Positions 16,271-24,893 of a stretch of DNA of 64,000 bases are shown piece after piece; within the stretch, counting starts at the first letter, position 1, and each line of letters begins with the position of its first letter. A program made the position numbers and the translations under genes. Source of the DNA: Argonema antarcticum A004/B2 (GTDB lineage Bacteria > Cyanobacteriota > Cyanobacteriia > Cyanobacteriales > Aerosakkonemataceae); contig NZ_JAIQZN010000007.1 of NCBI RefSeq assembly GCF_023333585.1, forward strand, positions 1 to 64,000, in the 5' to 3' direction. Below the pieces are notes generated by a model that saw only the letters and a list, made by a program, of their open reading frames with translations, was not told the DNA's origin and made no database searches.

Positions 16271-17371
16271 TCACACGCCTACAGCAGGTGAAGTAGAAGG
16301 TTTGGCCGGTTTGGCAATTTCTGAACCCAACCGCGCATGGTAAAGTTGTACAAACCGTTGTTCGTAATCAGATAGAGCGATTTCGATTTGGTTGAATATC
16401 TCTGTTGTAACTGGGTCGGTAAACTGATTGCGTAGTTCATAGGTATCAACAACAGCAGTTTGGATATCGCCCAAGGCGCGACGCAGCATCGCCATTTCGT
16501 CGCTACCTTGAAGAGAGGTTTTTAATTTGGCATAAGCGTCAGCTGCTTGCGCGGGTAAAGAAGGTTTTTCGCCCAGTCCATTCAGCCGTTCTTCCAGCAT
16601 TTGGATATGTTGCTTTTTAGTTGCGATTGTCTCTTGAAGGAGACTGCGTACTTCCCCATCAGATGACTTTTCGGCGTAATGCTCAAACGCTTCGCAGGAA
16701 TAACGTTCACCCGCAAGTGCTGTGTTCAAAGCCTTGACAATATCGCCCTTAGTCGATCCATCCCAAGCGGCTGCAATTTTCCACCATTCTGCCGTAACAT
16801 CATTTTCATTAGGCAGATCGACTTCTTTGCCACCATAACCCAGACGACTCAGAATTGCTGTTGCGAAAATCGCCAAATCTCCAGGACGGCGCGATGTAAT
16901 TAGATTGCCATCTACAACCAGAGGCTCATCGATATAGTTCGCACCGGCGTTAATAATATCCTTGCGGATCGAGATAAAACAGGTCGCATTTTTGCCTTTG
17001 AGCAAATCGCCTTCAATCAAAACTTGTGGCCCGTGACAAATAGCTGCAACCAGTTTTCCTTGCGCCATCGCCTGCTGCACAAATTTTACCGTATTCGGGT
17101 TGGTACGCATCGTGTCGGGAGCAAGACCTCCCGGAATAACGACTGCATCGAACTCTTCAGGGCGTGCTTCTGTCGTCGTTGCATCCGGTTTGATGGAAAG
17201 TTTGCCCTGTTTCCCCACATAGGTGCTGTTCATGCGGGAACCAAGGACAACTACGTCAAATCCCGCCATTTTTAGCGCCTTGTAAGGAACTTGAAATTCG
17301 GCGTCTTCAACACCAGTTTCAATTAAAATAGCAACTCTTTTTTTGCTGACATGATTATTGTCTTGAGTCAT
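16271..17371 (-). CDS. DJ-1/PfpI domain fused to a ferritin-like four-helix domain
   Basis: 366 residues. Residues about 10-185 are a DJ-1/PfpI-type glutamine-amidotransferase fold with the nucleophile elbow AAICHGPQ (Cys112-His113) and an acidic residue in GVEDAEF (about 22) placed as in PfpI. Residues about 210-350 are all-helical (ALNTALAGERYSCEAFEHYAE, then TIATKKQHIQMLEERLNGLG), resembling DUF2383/rubrerythrin-like bundles. PfpI-type proteins act as deglycases or stress chaperones; the helical domain may bind metal or sense stress. The fusion is unusual. It is cytoplasmic and monocistronic. Confidence 0.75.
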   Translation of the reverse strand: MTQDNNHVSKKRVAILIETGVEDAEFQVPYKALKMAGFDVVVLGSRMNSTYVGKQGKLSIKPDATTTEARPEEFDAVVIPGGLAPDTMRTNPNTVKFVQQAMAQGKLVAAICHGPQVLIEGDLLKGKNATCFISIRKDIINAGANYIDEPLVVDGNLITSRRPGDLAIFATAILSRLGYGGKEVDLPNENDVTAEWWKIAAAWDGSTKGDIVKALNTALAGERYSCEAFEHYAEKSSDGEVRSLLQETIATKKQHIQMLEERLNGLGEKPSLPAQAADAYAKLKTSLQGSDEMAMLRRALGDIQTAVVDTYELRNQFTDPVTTEIFNQIEIALSDYEQRFVQLYHARLGSEIAKPAKPSTSPAVGV

Positions 17372-17712
17372 GTAATTACCTCAAATTATTTCAAATGGGC
17401 ATTTAAGATTGCAAATTCATTTTTTTAATCTGCAATCTTAAATCTTTCAAGCTGCAATCTTTTTACAGAGATAACGCTTAAATTACCTCTAAAGAGGGAT
17501 TTGCGCTGGCAAGAAATTGTTTATTGCACTTAACAACATCTGTTAGTTGTCGTCAAATCTCTTCTTTAGATTACGCATCCCAGCACTCGGATATCGTCCT
17601 TCCAAAGTGATAAATCAATTTCGCTCTAAAGTGATAGATCGGTTTCGCTCTAAAGCGATACATGGGTTTCCCCATCAGAAACTAAACTTTAAAAGCAGAA
17701 CAAGTGATGATT

Positions 17713-18126
17713 ATGACGGACAAAGCAGATAGAAAGACACCAGACATAGATGAACCGATGATTGCGGATTTGCCGCCGGAAATTACCGAATCCTACGGAA
17801 CTGGAGTTAAGACAGAGCCGGGATACAACATCGGTACGCGAAGACTGCGGGATGAAATGAAGCAATATACATCGACTAGCCCAGAACTTAGTGGAGGCGA
17901 TGTTGATGCAGCTTGGGAACAAGCTAATACGTCTGGTGAAGAGGCGGTTGGTGGAACTGTCGCTACTCCCGATCAAAATATTGTAGATGAATTGGGAGCG
18001 GCTGTTGGATTGGAGATGGATGACAGGGCTTTTCTGCATACAACAGATATTTTAGAGCAGCGCGATGAGCAACGCTGGGAGTTAGAGCCAACGTCTTCTG
18101 AAGATTATGAGGAACGCAAAAATTAA
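17713..18126 (+). CDS. DUF6335-type acidic cyanobacterial protein
   Basis: About 137 residues, very acidic. It matches a cyanobacterial family I know as DUF6335: PEITESYGTGVKTEPGY, then SPELSGGDVDAAWEQA, EEAVGGTVATPDQNIVDELG and RWELEPTSSEDYEE. Three starts are possible (GTG 17704, ATG 17707, ATG 17713). I prefer 17713 as the family begins close to MTDK, but no ribosome binding site decides it. Function unknown; stress-related accumulation is only a guess. Confidence 0.65.
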   Translation: MTDKADRKTPDIDEPMIADLPPEITESYGTGVKTEPGYNIGTRRLRDEMKQYTSTSPELSGGDVDAAWEQANTSGEEAVGGTVATPDQNIVDELGAAVGLEMDDRAFLHTTDILEQRDEQRWELEPTSSEDYEERKN

Positions 18127-18192
18127 ATAATTAAATTCATCCCACGCCGGAAGGCAGTGGAATGTAGTCTACGGGCGATCGCAATTAACGAT

Positions 18193-18322
18193 TTATAGCA
18201 ACCGCCAGGGCGATTAAGCCAACTCCAACTGTTACATGAAGTCCATAATCCCTTACGGAGTAACCTTTTCCCTCTTCCCTCTTCCCTAGTCCCTAGCCCC
18301 TAGCCCCTAGTCCCTAGCTATA
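18193..18322 (+). repeat. Dispersed element family A, copy 2
   Basis: From TTATAGCAACCG to CCCTAGCTATA. The interior has 'gccaactccaactgttac' and CTCTTCC/CTAGCCCC tandem units. The 18127-18451 gap is filled by this copy and the next one; I see no gene there. Confidence 0.8.
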
Positions 18323-18342
18323 CATTGCGGTATTTTGGTTTA

Positions 18343-18468
18343 TATAGCAAGCGATGAAGTCGGTTAGGACAACTCCAACTCTTACCTCTGGTTTTTCCAT
18401 CCCTTATTTCGTAACCTTCTTCCCTTTTCCCTCTTCCCTAGCCCCTAGCCCCTAGCCCCTAGCTATAA
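18343..18468 (+). repeat. Dispersed element family A, copy 3, overlapping murD 3' end
   Basis: TATAGCAAGCGATGAAGTCGG to CCCTAGCTATAA. The last 17 bp lie inside the murD reading frame: the final residues (Ile-Ala-Arg-Gly) and the TAG stop are written by the repeat end. Confidence 0.8.
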
Positions 18469-19834
18469 ACTCGATGCAGAGTTGACGAAAACGATCGCCT
18501 CTTTGCTCGAAGTTCTGGTACTGGTCAAAGCTAGCGCAGGCGGGTGATAGCAGGACAACTTTGGCTTGATGTTGTTTGGCTAATTCAGCCGATCTTGGCA
18601 CAGCGTGTTCCATTGTTTCGACTATTTCATAACTTGAATAACCGATGTCGTCCAGTCTTTTGGCGAAGGCAGTTGCAGCGTCACCGATGAGTAAAACTGC
18701 GGCGGCTTTCTCTCGAATTTTGTTCATCCAACCCGTGTCATCACCGGCTTTCGCTTCGCCACCTGCTATTAAGATAGCGGGAGCGGTGACGGCATTTAAC
18801 CCCACTTCAGCAGCGTCGTAATTGGTTGCTTTGCTATCGTTAATGAAGTCAATTCCTTGCCAAGTGCAGATGTGTTCGAGGCGATGGGGAACGCCGGGGA
18901 AGTTGGTGATGGCGTTAGCGATCGCATCTTTATCAATACCCGCCAATCTCGCCGTCGCTACTGCCATTAACAGATTTTGCAAATTGTGTTCTCCTACCAT
19001 TTTTAATGATGAGGCTTGCACTATTCGATCGCCGCGATTGACCACCCAACCATCTTCAATATAAAAACCCCGATCGCCAACTAAATCAGCTTTGCCTTTC
19101 ACACTTGTCCAGTACGCATTGGGAAAACTTTCAGGTGCATTTTCTCTCAGATATGGATCGTCACCATTAAATACTTGCAGTTGCGACTGATTTAGTAATT
19201 TTGCCTTGATATTGAAGTAATTTTCTAAGGTTTTATGACGACTGAGATGATCCGGCGTGAAAGTTGTCCAAACGCCAATATGCGGTGCCAAAAGACGAGA
19301 GGATTCAATTTGATAACTGCTAATTTCACCAATTACCCAATCTGGCGGCGTTTCAGATAACGCTAATTCGCAAGCAGCATAGCCGATGTTACCGCAAGCG
19401 GGTGCATTAAATCCAGCGGCTTGAAAGATAGCAGCAATTAAAGCTGTGGTGGTAGTTTTGCCGTTCGTACCCGTGACACCTACCCAAGGACAAGTTTGCA
19501 GACGACGCCACGCCAGTTCAATTTCGCCAATTGTTTCTATACCTAACTCTCTGACGCGAAGCAATACGGGTATATCCCAAGGTACGCCGGGACTGACAAC
19601 AATTAGCTGGGGTAAATCTTCGCCTTCTGGTGCAAAAGAATAGCCAAGCTTAACGGTAATTCCATCGGCGACAAGTTGCTGCTGCTGTTTTTGGAGGGTT
19701 TCGGAGGTGTTGCGGGAAGCTAAGGTTTCTGCGCTGGCGGAATCGCTCAGTGTCACATCCCAACCTTCCCGTTTTAACAGTCTTGCAGCTGCAATTCCCG
19801 ATCTCCCCAAACCAATGATGTGCGCGTTAGGCAT
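18452..19834 (-). CDS. murD: UDP-N-acetylmuramoyl-L-alanine:D-glutamate ligase
   Basis: 460 residues. The enzyme adds D-glutamate to UDP-MurNAc-L-Ala with ATP in the cytoplasmic part of peptidoglycan synthesis. Seen: an N-terminal Rossmann-like domain ([18 protein letters not shown]), the Mur ligase P-loop [17 protein letters not shown] (about 119-135), the central domain motif ISSYQIE, and the C-terminal domain with [10 protein letters not shown] and [19 protein letters not shown]. Length and motifs are complete. The extreme C-terminus has been rewritten by a family A repeat. It is not in a dcw cluster; the neighbours are unrelated, as is usual in cyanobacteria. Confidence 0.95.
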   Translation of the reverse strand: MPNAHIIGLGRSGIAAARLLKREGWDVTLSDSASAETLASRNTSETLQKQQQQLVADGITVKLGYSFAPEGEDLPQLIVVSPGVPWDIPVLLRVRELGIETIGEIELAWRRLQTCPWVGVTGTNGKTTTTALIAAIFQAAGFNAPACGNIGYAACELALSETPPDWVIGEISSYQIESSRLLAPHIGVWTTFTPDHLSRHKTLENYFNIKAKLLNQSQLQVFNGDDPYLRENAPESFPNAYWTSVKGKADLVGDRGFYIEDGWVVNRGDRIVQASSLKMVGEHNLQNLLMAVATARLAGIDKDAIANAITNFPGVPHRLEHICTWQGIDFINDSKATNYDAAEVGLNAVTAPAILIAGGEAKAGDDTGWMNKIREKAAAVLLIGDAATAFAKRLDDIGYSSYEIVETMEHAVPRSAELAKQHQAKVVLLSPACASFDQYQNFEQRGDRFRQLCIEFIARG

Positions 19835-19965
19835 AGACGTTGTGGTAGGTTTTCCCCTGATTTAGCAATCTTTATCGTACCGGATCGGGATGAAAAAGAA
19901 TATTAACCACAGATATACACTGATAAACACAGATGAAGATTCGATCGATCTGCTACAGGCTGCGG

Positions 19966-22116
19966 TTAACTTTTCACGATCGGGCCAAAATCTGCCAGCA
20001 CCCGCGCATGATTTCGCAGCAATCCCAGCAAATTCAAACGATTTCGCCTGATATCCAGATTTTCATCCATAACTAACACGCTTTCTGCACCATCAAAAAA
20101 TGTGCTGACTTTGGGAGTAATTTCGCTGAACGCATCTACCAATTGTTGATAATTGCGCTGTTCTCGCGATGCTGTTGTTTGGGGAACAAGTTGTACGATC
20201 GCATCATAAAATGCTTGTTCTGATGGTTTTTGGAATAACTCTGTCTTCACCAATCCTGTTGGTTCCAACTGTTGCTTATCCAATTCACCTTGTGCGGCGA
20301 GACGGGTAGAACGATTGACGGTTTCGTAAATCTCAGATAGTTTGCCGTTGTTCCGAATTTCTTGCAGGAAAGTAGCGCGATTGCGTACATCCAACAAATC
20401 TTTTAAGGCGCGTTCTGTATATTCTGGATCGTTTTCTCCCAAAACGGCATTGACTAAATCGTAATCTATGGCGCGTTCTTCTTGCAGTAATGTACGAATG
20501 CGTTGGAGGAAAAATTCTTGCAATTGTTGCACTAATTGAGATAAGTTTGTTTTGGGATAAGCGGCAACAAAATCTGCTACAACTTGTTCTAATAATTGTT
20601 GCAAATTCAAAGGTAATTCTGCCACCCAAGTGATATTAACTACGGCATTAGCAGCACGACGTAAGGCGAAGGGGTCAGAAGAACCTGTTGGCAACATTCC
20701 CAAACCGAAAATGCTGACTAAAGTATCGAGTCGATCGGCTAAACCAACAACTTGACCTGTGAGAGTTTCCGGTAATTTATCCCCTGCACCTCGCGGCAAA
20801 TAATGTTCAAAAATCGCATTTGCCACGGCTGAGGTTTCGCCACTTGCCGCCGCATATTTTTGCCCCATTACTCCTTGCAATTCGGGGAATTCGCCTACCA
20901 TTTGGGTAACGAGGTCAGCTTTACACAAGAAAGCGGCGCGTTGGATATTTTTACTATCTTCTGCGTTTAATTTGAGTTGTTCGCTAATTTGTCCGGCAAT
21001 TTTGATGATGCGATCGACCTTTCCACGCACTGTACCCAAATCTTCTTGAAATGTCACTTTCTCCAGTTGGGGAACATAACTTTCTAAGGGTTTATCTAGG
21101 TCTATTTTATAGAAATACTGACCATCGGCTAATCGCGCCCGAATTACCCGTGCGTTTCCAGCGGCGATCAGATCTGATTTGGCTGGATCGCCGTTGGAAA
21201 TTGTGATGAAATTGGGTAACAATTCCTTAGTTTCTGCTGTTTTGAATACCGGGAAATAACGCTGGTGAGTTACCATCACCGTGGTAGTTACTTCCGCTGG
21301 TAATACCAAAAATTCCTCATCAAATTTTCCCAATACAGCGGTAGGCCATTCTACCAAGTTGATGACTTCTGCTAATAAATCGGGATAGATTTCGGTATAG
21401 GCATTTTGCTCTTGGGAAATTGCCTCAACTTGCGCTTTTATTTTCGCTTTTCGCACTTCTGGGTCAACTTCCACAAAGGCAGAACGGAGAGAATTTACAT
21501 AATCTTTCGGGTGGGAAATTGTGATAGGTTCGGGATGTAGAACGCGATGGGTGTGAGAAATGCGATCGCTCTTTATCCTCTCCGATCCATTTTCAATTTC
21601 CACTGGCAATACCGCATCATCCAATAATGTTACCAGCCAAGCGATCGGACGAGAAAACTTAATATCCCCATCGCCCCAACGCATGAACCGCTTACCTTCC
21701 AACCCCAAAATCCACGCAGGAACCAATTCCTTGAGAATATCAGCCGTAGCGCGTCCCGGAATGCTTTGCTGGACAAACACGAAATCGCCCTTATCCGTGG
21801 CGCGAACTTCCAACGCCTCTAGCGAGACACCCTGCTTGCGGGCAAACCCTTCCGCCGCTTTGGTGGGTTGTCCATCCTTAAACGCCGCCGCTGCTGGTGG
21901 GCCTTTGATCTCTTCTATGCGATCGGCTTGTTGTGCGGGCAAACCTTCGATGAGGACAGCGAGACGGCGAGGAGTACCATATACATTAATCGTCTCACTT
22001 GTCAAGTATTGTTCCGAGAGACTTTTGGGGATAAGGCTTTGCCATTGTTGGATGGCGCTACCCACAAAGCTGGCGGGGAGTTCTTCTGTACCGACTTCTA
22101 ATAAAAAGGATGGCAT
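19966..22116 (-). CDS. glyS: Glycyl-tRNA synthetase beta subunit
   Basis: 716 residues, full length. It begins with [18 protein letters not shown] and contains [43 protein letters not shown]-type segments and the HD-like helical body ([31 protein letters not shown]). It ends with an anticodon-binding DALR-like tail ([14 protein letters not shown]-type). It pairs with the alpha subunit (glyQ, not in this window) to charge tRNA-Gly. It is monocistronic. The 19835-19965 gap upstream of murD contains an 'aaccacagat...aaacacagatg' repeat. Confidence 0.95.
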   Translation of the reverse strand: MPSFLLEVGTEELPASFVGSAIQQWQSLIPKSLSEQYLTSETINVYGTPRRLAVLIEGLPAQQADRIEEIKGPPAAAAFKDGQPTKAAEGFARKQGVSLEALEVRATDKGDFVFVQQSIPGRATADILKELVPAWILGLEGKRFMRWGDGDIKFSRPIAWLVTLLDDAVLPVEIENGSERIKSDRISHTHRVLHPEPITISHPKDYVNSLRSAFVEVDPEVRKAKIKAQVEAISQEQNAYTEIYPDLLAEVINLVEWPTAVLGKFDEEFLVLPAEVTTTVMVTHQRYFPVFKTAETKELLPNFITISNGDPAKSDLIAAGNARVIRARLADGQYFYKIDLDKPLESYVPQLEKVTFQEDLGTVRGKVDRIIKIAGQISEQLKLNAEDSKNIQRAAFLCKADLVTQMVGEFPELQGVMGQKYAAASGETSAVANAIFEHYLPRGAGDKLPETLTGQVVGLADRLDTLVSIFGLGMLPTGSSDPFALRRAANAVVNITWVAELPLNLQQLLEQVVADFVAAYPKTNLSQLVQQLQEFFLQRIRTLLQEERAIDYDLVNAVLGENDPEYTERALKDLLDVRNRATFLQEIRNNGKLSEIYETVNRSTRLAAQGELDKQQLEPTGLVKTELFQKPSEQAFYDAIVQLVPQTTASREQRNYQQLVDAFSEITPKVSTFFDGAESVLVMDENLDIRRNRLNLLGLLRNHARVLADFGPIVKS

Positions 22117-22206
22117 AACTGGGGGTTGAGATGGCTAGTTAGAACAGTTTATCGCGATTAGACGGCTGTGGGGTTATGGTGAGAGGGATATTGCGGTGAG
22201 CAACTG

Positions 22207-22328
22207 GCCCGCCTGCGATTTGAATCGCAGGCTCATAGCGAAAGTCCACTGAAGTGGACTGAATTGCGTTTTCCAGTCCACTTCAGTGGACTTCAGCTAT
22301 TAGCCTGGGAATTAATTCCCAGGCGGGC
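22207..22328. repeat. 122-bp nested palindrome, family G
   Basis: The two arms (about 55 bp each) are near-complementary from GCCCGCCTG... to ...CAGGCGGGC. Each arm itself holds two smaller palindromes, CCTGCGATT/AATCGCAGG (or CCTGGGAATT/AATTCCCAGG) and GTCCACTGAAGTGGAC. A half copy lies at 30359-30415. No reading frame; it is a likely MITE/REP element able to form a cruciform. Confidence 0.85.
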
Positions 22329-22394
22329 TGACAGCGTAGCAGTTATCTATCACCTGTTTAAGTAACTTAGCAACTATTGCATCAGGAGAATCAA

Positions 22395-23048
22395 ATGGTA
22401 GCGCTGCAACTGCGACAACTGGGCGTACCGCCAGGACATCGGGTGTTATTCCATGATGTAAATTGGCAAGAATTTGAGGCAATTTTAGAAGAGTTGGGAG
22501 AAAAACGACCTTCTCGATTAGCTTATATTAACGGAACTTTGGAGATTAGGGTGCCACTACCAGAACATGAAAAAGCCAAAGTAATTATTGGTGATTTAGT
22601 GAAAGCTTTGCTAGATGAATGCGATCGCAATTGGGAATCCTTGGGCTCGACAACCTTTAAACGAGAGGAAATGGGGGCAGGTATTGAACCTGATGACTGC
22701 TTTTATATTCAAAATCATGCTCAAATGATTGGCAAAACTCGCATAGATTTAACAATCGATCCACCGCCAGATTTAGCTATTGAGGTAGATGTTACTTCCA
22801 AAACCCAAGTAAGTGCATATCAAGCATTAGGAGTACCGGAAATCTGGCGATATGAAAACGGGAAAATCCAAATTTACCTACTGCAATCTGGAAAATATGT
22901 GGAGTTGCAAACCAGTCCCACTTTTCCCAGTTTTCCAGTAATTGAGGAGATTTCTCGTTTTCTGGAAATGAGTCGGACAATAGGGACAAGTCGGGCGCTG
23001 AGAGAGTTTCGTAAGTGGGTGAGAGAACAAAGAAATCTTATCAATTAA
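22395..23048 (+). CDS. Uma2 family (DUF820) PD-(D/E)XK endonuclease-like protein
   Basis: 217 residues from the ATG at 22395, chosen because AGGAG sits 8-9 nt upstream; the ATG at 22377 has none. Family motifs: YINGTLEIRVPLPEHEKAKVIIGD, GIEPDDCFYI (Glu-Pro-Asp), DLAIEVDVTSKT (acidic and Lys positions) and YQALGVPEIWRYENGKI. Uma2 proteins are abundant in cyanobacteria and have a restriction-endonuclease-like fold, but their role is unknown. It lies next to a large palindromic repeat; a link is not shown. Confidence 0.85.
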   Translation: MVALQLRQLGVPPGHRVLFHDVNWQEFEAILEELGEKRPSRLAYINGTLEIRVPLPEHEKAKVIIGDLVKALLDECDRNWESLGSTTFKREEMGAGIEPDDCFYIQNHAQMIGKTRIDLTIDPPPDLAIEVDVTSKTQVSAYQALGVPEIWRYENGKIQIYLLQSGKYVELQTSPTFPSFPVIEEISRFLEMSRTIGTSRALREFRKWVREQRNLIN

Positions 23049-23088
23049 AATCTAACACCCCAACCTTCCCTACCAGCGAACGGAGATT

Positions 23089-23979
23089 TTAACCTTGTGT
23101 CACCTCCACATAAATATGCTCCAAACGCACAGGCGATCGCGCGATCGCATCCACAGCAATCCCATCAAAACAGGCAATTATCTCCTTTAATTCTAAAGGT
23201 TCCGGTAGCCAAAAAGCCAGGTCATTGCCATAGCGTCGATGGGTAAAGCCTAGTTGTTTGCCGCGTGCGATCGCACTTTCCTCATCCCGCGTTTGCACCA
23301 CCACAACTTCCTGCGCCGGAATCAACTCCCGCAACGCAGACAAACTCCCTTCAACCACAATTCGCCCATCTTTAATAATACCTATTTTATCGCAAAGACG
23401 CTCAGCTTCATCCAACAAATGAGTAGTCAACAAAACAGTAATACCCTGCTTTTTCAGATTCCGAATTAACTCCCAAATCTCATAACGCGCCTCAATATCC
23501 AAACCCGTCGTCGGTTCATCCAAAATCACCAACTTCGGCAGATGTACCAACGCCACAGCAATATTCAACCGCCGCTTCATCCCACCGCTGAGAGTTTCCA
23601 CCGGACTTTTAGCCCTATCTACTAAATTAACAGCCTCCAAACAAACTTGTACCTGTTCCCAGCGCTGCTGTTTTGATAACCCATAAATCCGAGCAAAAAA
23701 ATCAAGATTTTCCGCACAAGTCAGACTTTTATACAGTAAATTCTCTTGTGGCGCTACCCCAATCAGCGACTTAGTAGCCTCAGAAACAGGTTGCTTATTA
23801 ATCGTAATTTCTCCCCTATCCTCCTTAACCAAATTACATAATATATTGATAGTAGTAGTCTTCCCAGCACCATTGGGCCCCAACAACCCATAAATTTCCC
23901 CCGGTCGAACGTGCAGCGTCAAATCCTGAAGAACTTGTCGCTTCCCGAAAGACTTACTCAACCTTTTTATATGCAGCAC
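23089..23979 (-). CDS. ABC transporter ATP-binding protein (ABC-2 exporter type)
   Basis: About 296 residues. Walker A GPNGAGKTT, signature LSGGMKRRLNIA, Walker B LVILDEPTTGLD and switch His in TTHLLDEAERL are all present. The C-terminal extension (about 210-296) is typical of drug/lipid/polysaccharide ABC-2 exporters. I place the start at the GTG at 23979 (VLHIKRLSKSFG); the frame upstream has only a TTG at 24021 and lies in repeat sequence. The cognate permease gene is just upstream on the same strand. Confidence 0.9.
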   Translation of the reverse strand: MLHIKRLSKSFGKRQVLQDLTLHVRPGEIYGLLGPNGAGKTTTINILCNLVKEDRGEITINKQPVSEATKSLIGVAPQENLLYKSLTCAENLDFFARIYGLSKQQRWEQVQVCLEAVNLVDRAKSPVETLSGGMKRRLNIAVALVHLPKLVILDEPTTGLDIEARYEIWELIRNLKKQGITVLLTTHLLDEAERLCDKIGIIKDGRIVVEGSLSALRELIPAQEVVVVQTRDEESAIARGKQLGFTHRRYGNDLAFWLPEPLELKEIIACFDGIAVDAIARSPVRLEHIYVEVTQG

Positions 23980-24093
23980 AACCTTAGTAGATAGAGGAAA
24001 TAAACATTGACATCCAATCAAATCTTATCTGTGTTCATCTGTGTTCATCTTCTTCCATCTGTGGTAAAAAATTAGCCCTTTCGCAAGAAGACA

Positions 24094-24867
24094 TCACAAT
24101 CTCCTCTCCACACTCAACATCCGCCGATAGGATAGCCATCCCGCCACCACCATCAAAATAGCAAACACATATAAAAACCAAAAATGCAACTCAATATCTG
24201 CAAATTTCTTTCCCTCATCAGACACTCCAGAAAGCGCTTTAACCATGTGGTAAACAGGATTAAATTTAGCTATATCCAGCAGAGTCTTAGGAAAAACAAA
24301 ACTTGGCACAAATGCGCCCCCCAAAATTAACAAAGGCACCCCAAAAGCCGCCACCAAAGCATTGACATCCTCAGTCCGACGAGCAAATTGCGTACCGAGA
24401 ACAAATCCCACACCAACATACGAGATAATGCTTAGTAAAATAATAACTCCTCCCAAGAGGATAGAACCTTGAAACTTAGCGCCCCAAAAAGCCGCAATAG
24501 TATAAACCAGTAGCGTTTGACCGATGCCAATGCAGGTGTGAGCAACAAAAATGCCCAAAAAGTAGGACGTGCCACTCAAGGGCGAGATAAACAGACGTTT
24601 GAGCGTTTGCTGTTCTCGTTCTGCTACCACCGTTGCTACACTACCACCCAAGCAGCTGAAAAACAACGCCGCACCCACCAGAGTTGAGGGGGCAGCGTAT
24701 TCAAACGCCTCAGCCATTGACAGTTGGGCACGTTCTGCCACAATAAAGCCGTTGATTATTAGGATAGAAACTGGAAAAATAGTCCAAAAAACCAGGCTGC
24801 GTCGCCGCCGCAACAATTCAATCAAGATTCGCTGCGCCACAGCCAGCGTTTCGCGCCAATATTTCAT
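24094..24867 (-). CDS. ABC-2 type permease
   Basis: 257 residues from the ATG at 24867 (MKYWRETLAVAQRIL). The longer frame would overlap the divergent cruE-like gene. Six hydrophobic stretches are visible, starting LVFWTIFPVSILIINGFI, with the ABC-2 consensus between them (FISPLSGTSYFLGIFVAH, LVAAFGVPLLILGGAFVP). It forms the membrane half of an exporter with the ATPase encoded downstream. The 72-bp gap between them holds 'ctgtgttcatctgtgttcat' repeats. The substrate is unknown. Confidence 0.85.
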   Translation of the reverse strand: MKYWRETLAVAQRILIELLRRRRSLVFWTIFPVSILIINGFIVAERAQLSMAEAFEYAAPSTLVGAALFFSCLGGSVATVVAEREQQTLKRLFISPLSGTSYFLGIFVAHTCIGIGQTLLVYTIAAFWGAKFQGSILLGGVIILLSIISYVGVGFVLGTQFARRTEDVNALVAAFGVPLLILGGAFVPSFVFPKTLLDIAKFNPVYHMVKALSGVSDEGKKFADIELHFWFLYVFAILMVVAGWLSYRRMLSVERRL

Positions 24868-24893
24868 CTTGTGAGGAGTGAACAGTATAATAC

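Noticed and set aside
21560-22129. 189-codon plus-strand frame opposite glyS
   Set aside because: Shadow of the conserved glyS N-terminus.
22207-22328. Palindrome considered as a tRNA gene or attachment site
   Set aside because: No T-loop, anticodon arm or CCA-side acceptor pattern; the structure is a symmetrical repeat.
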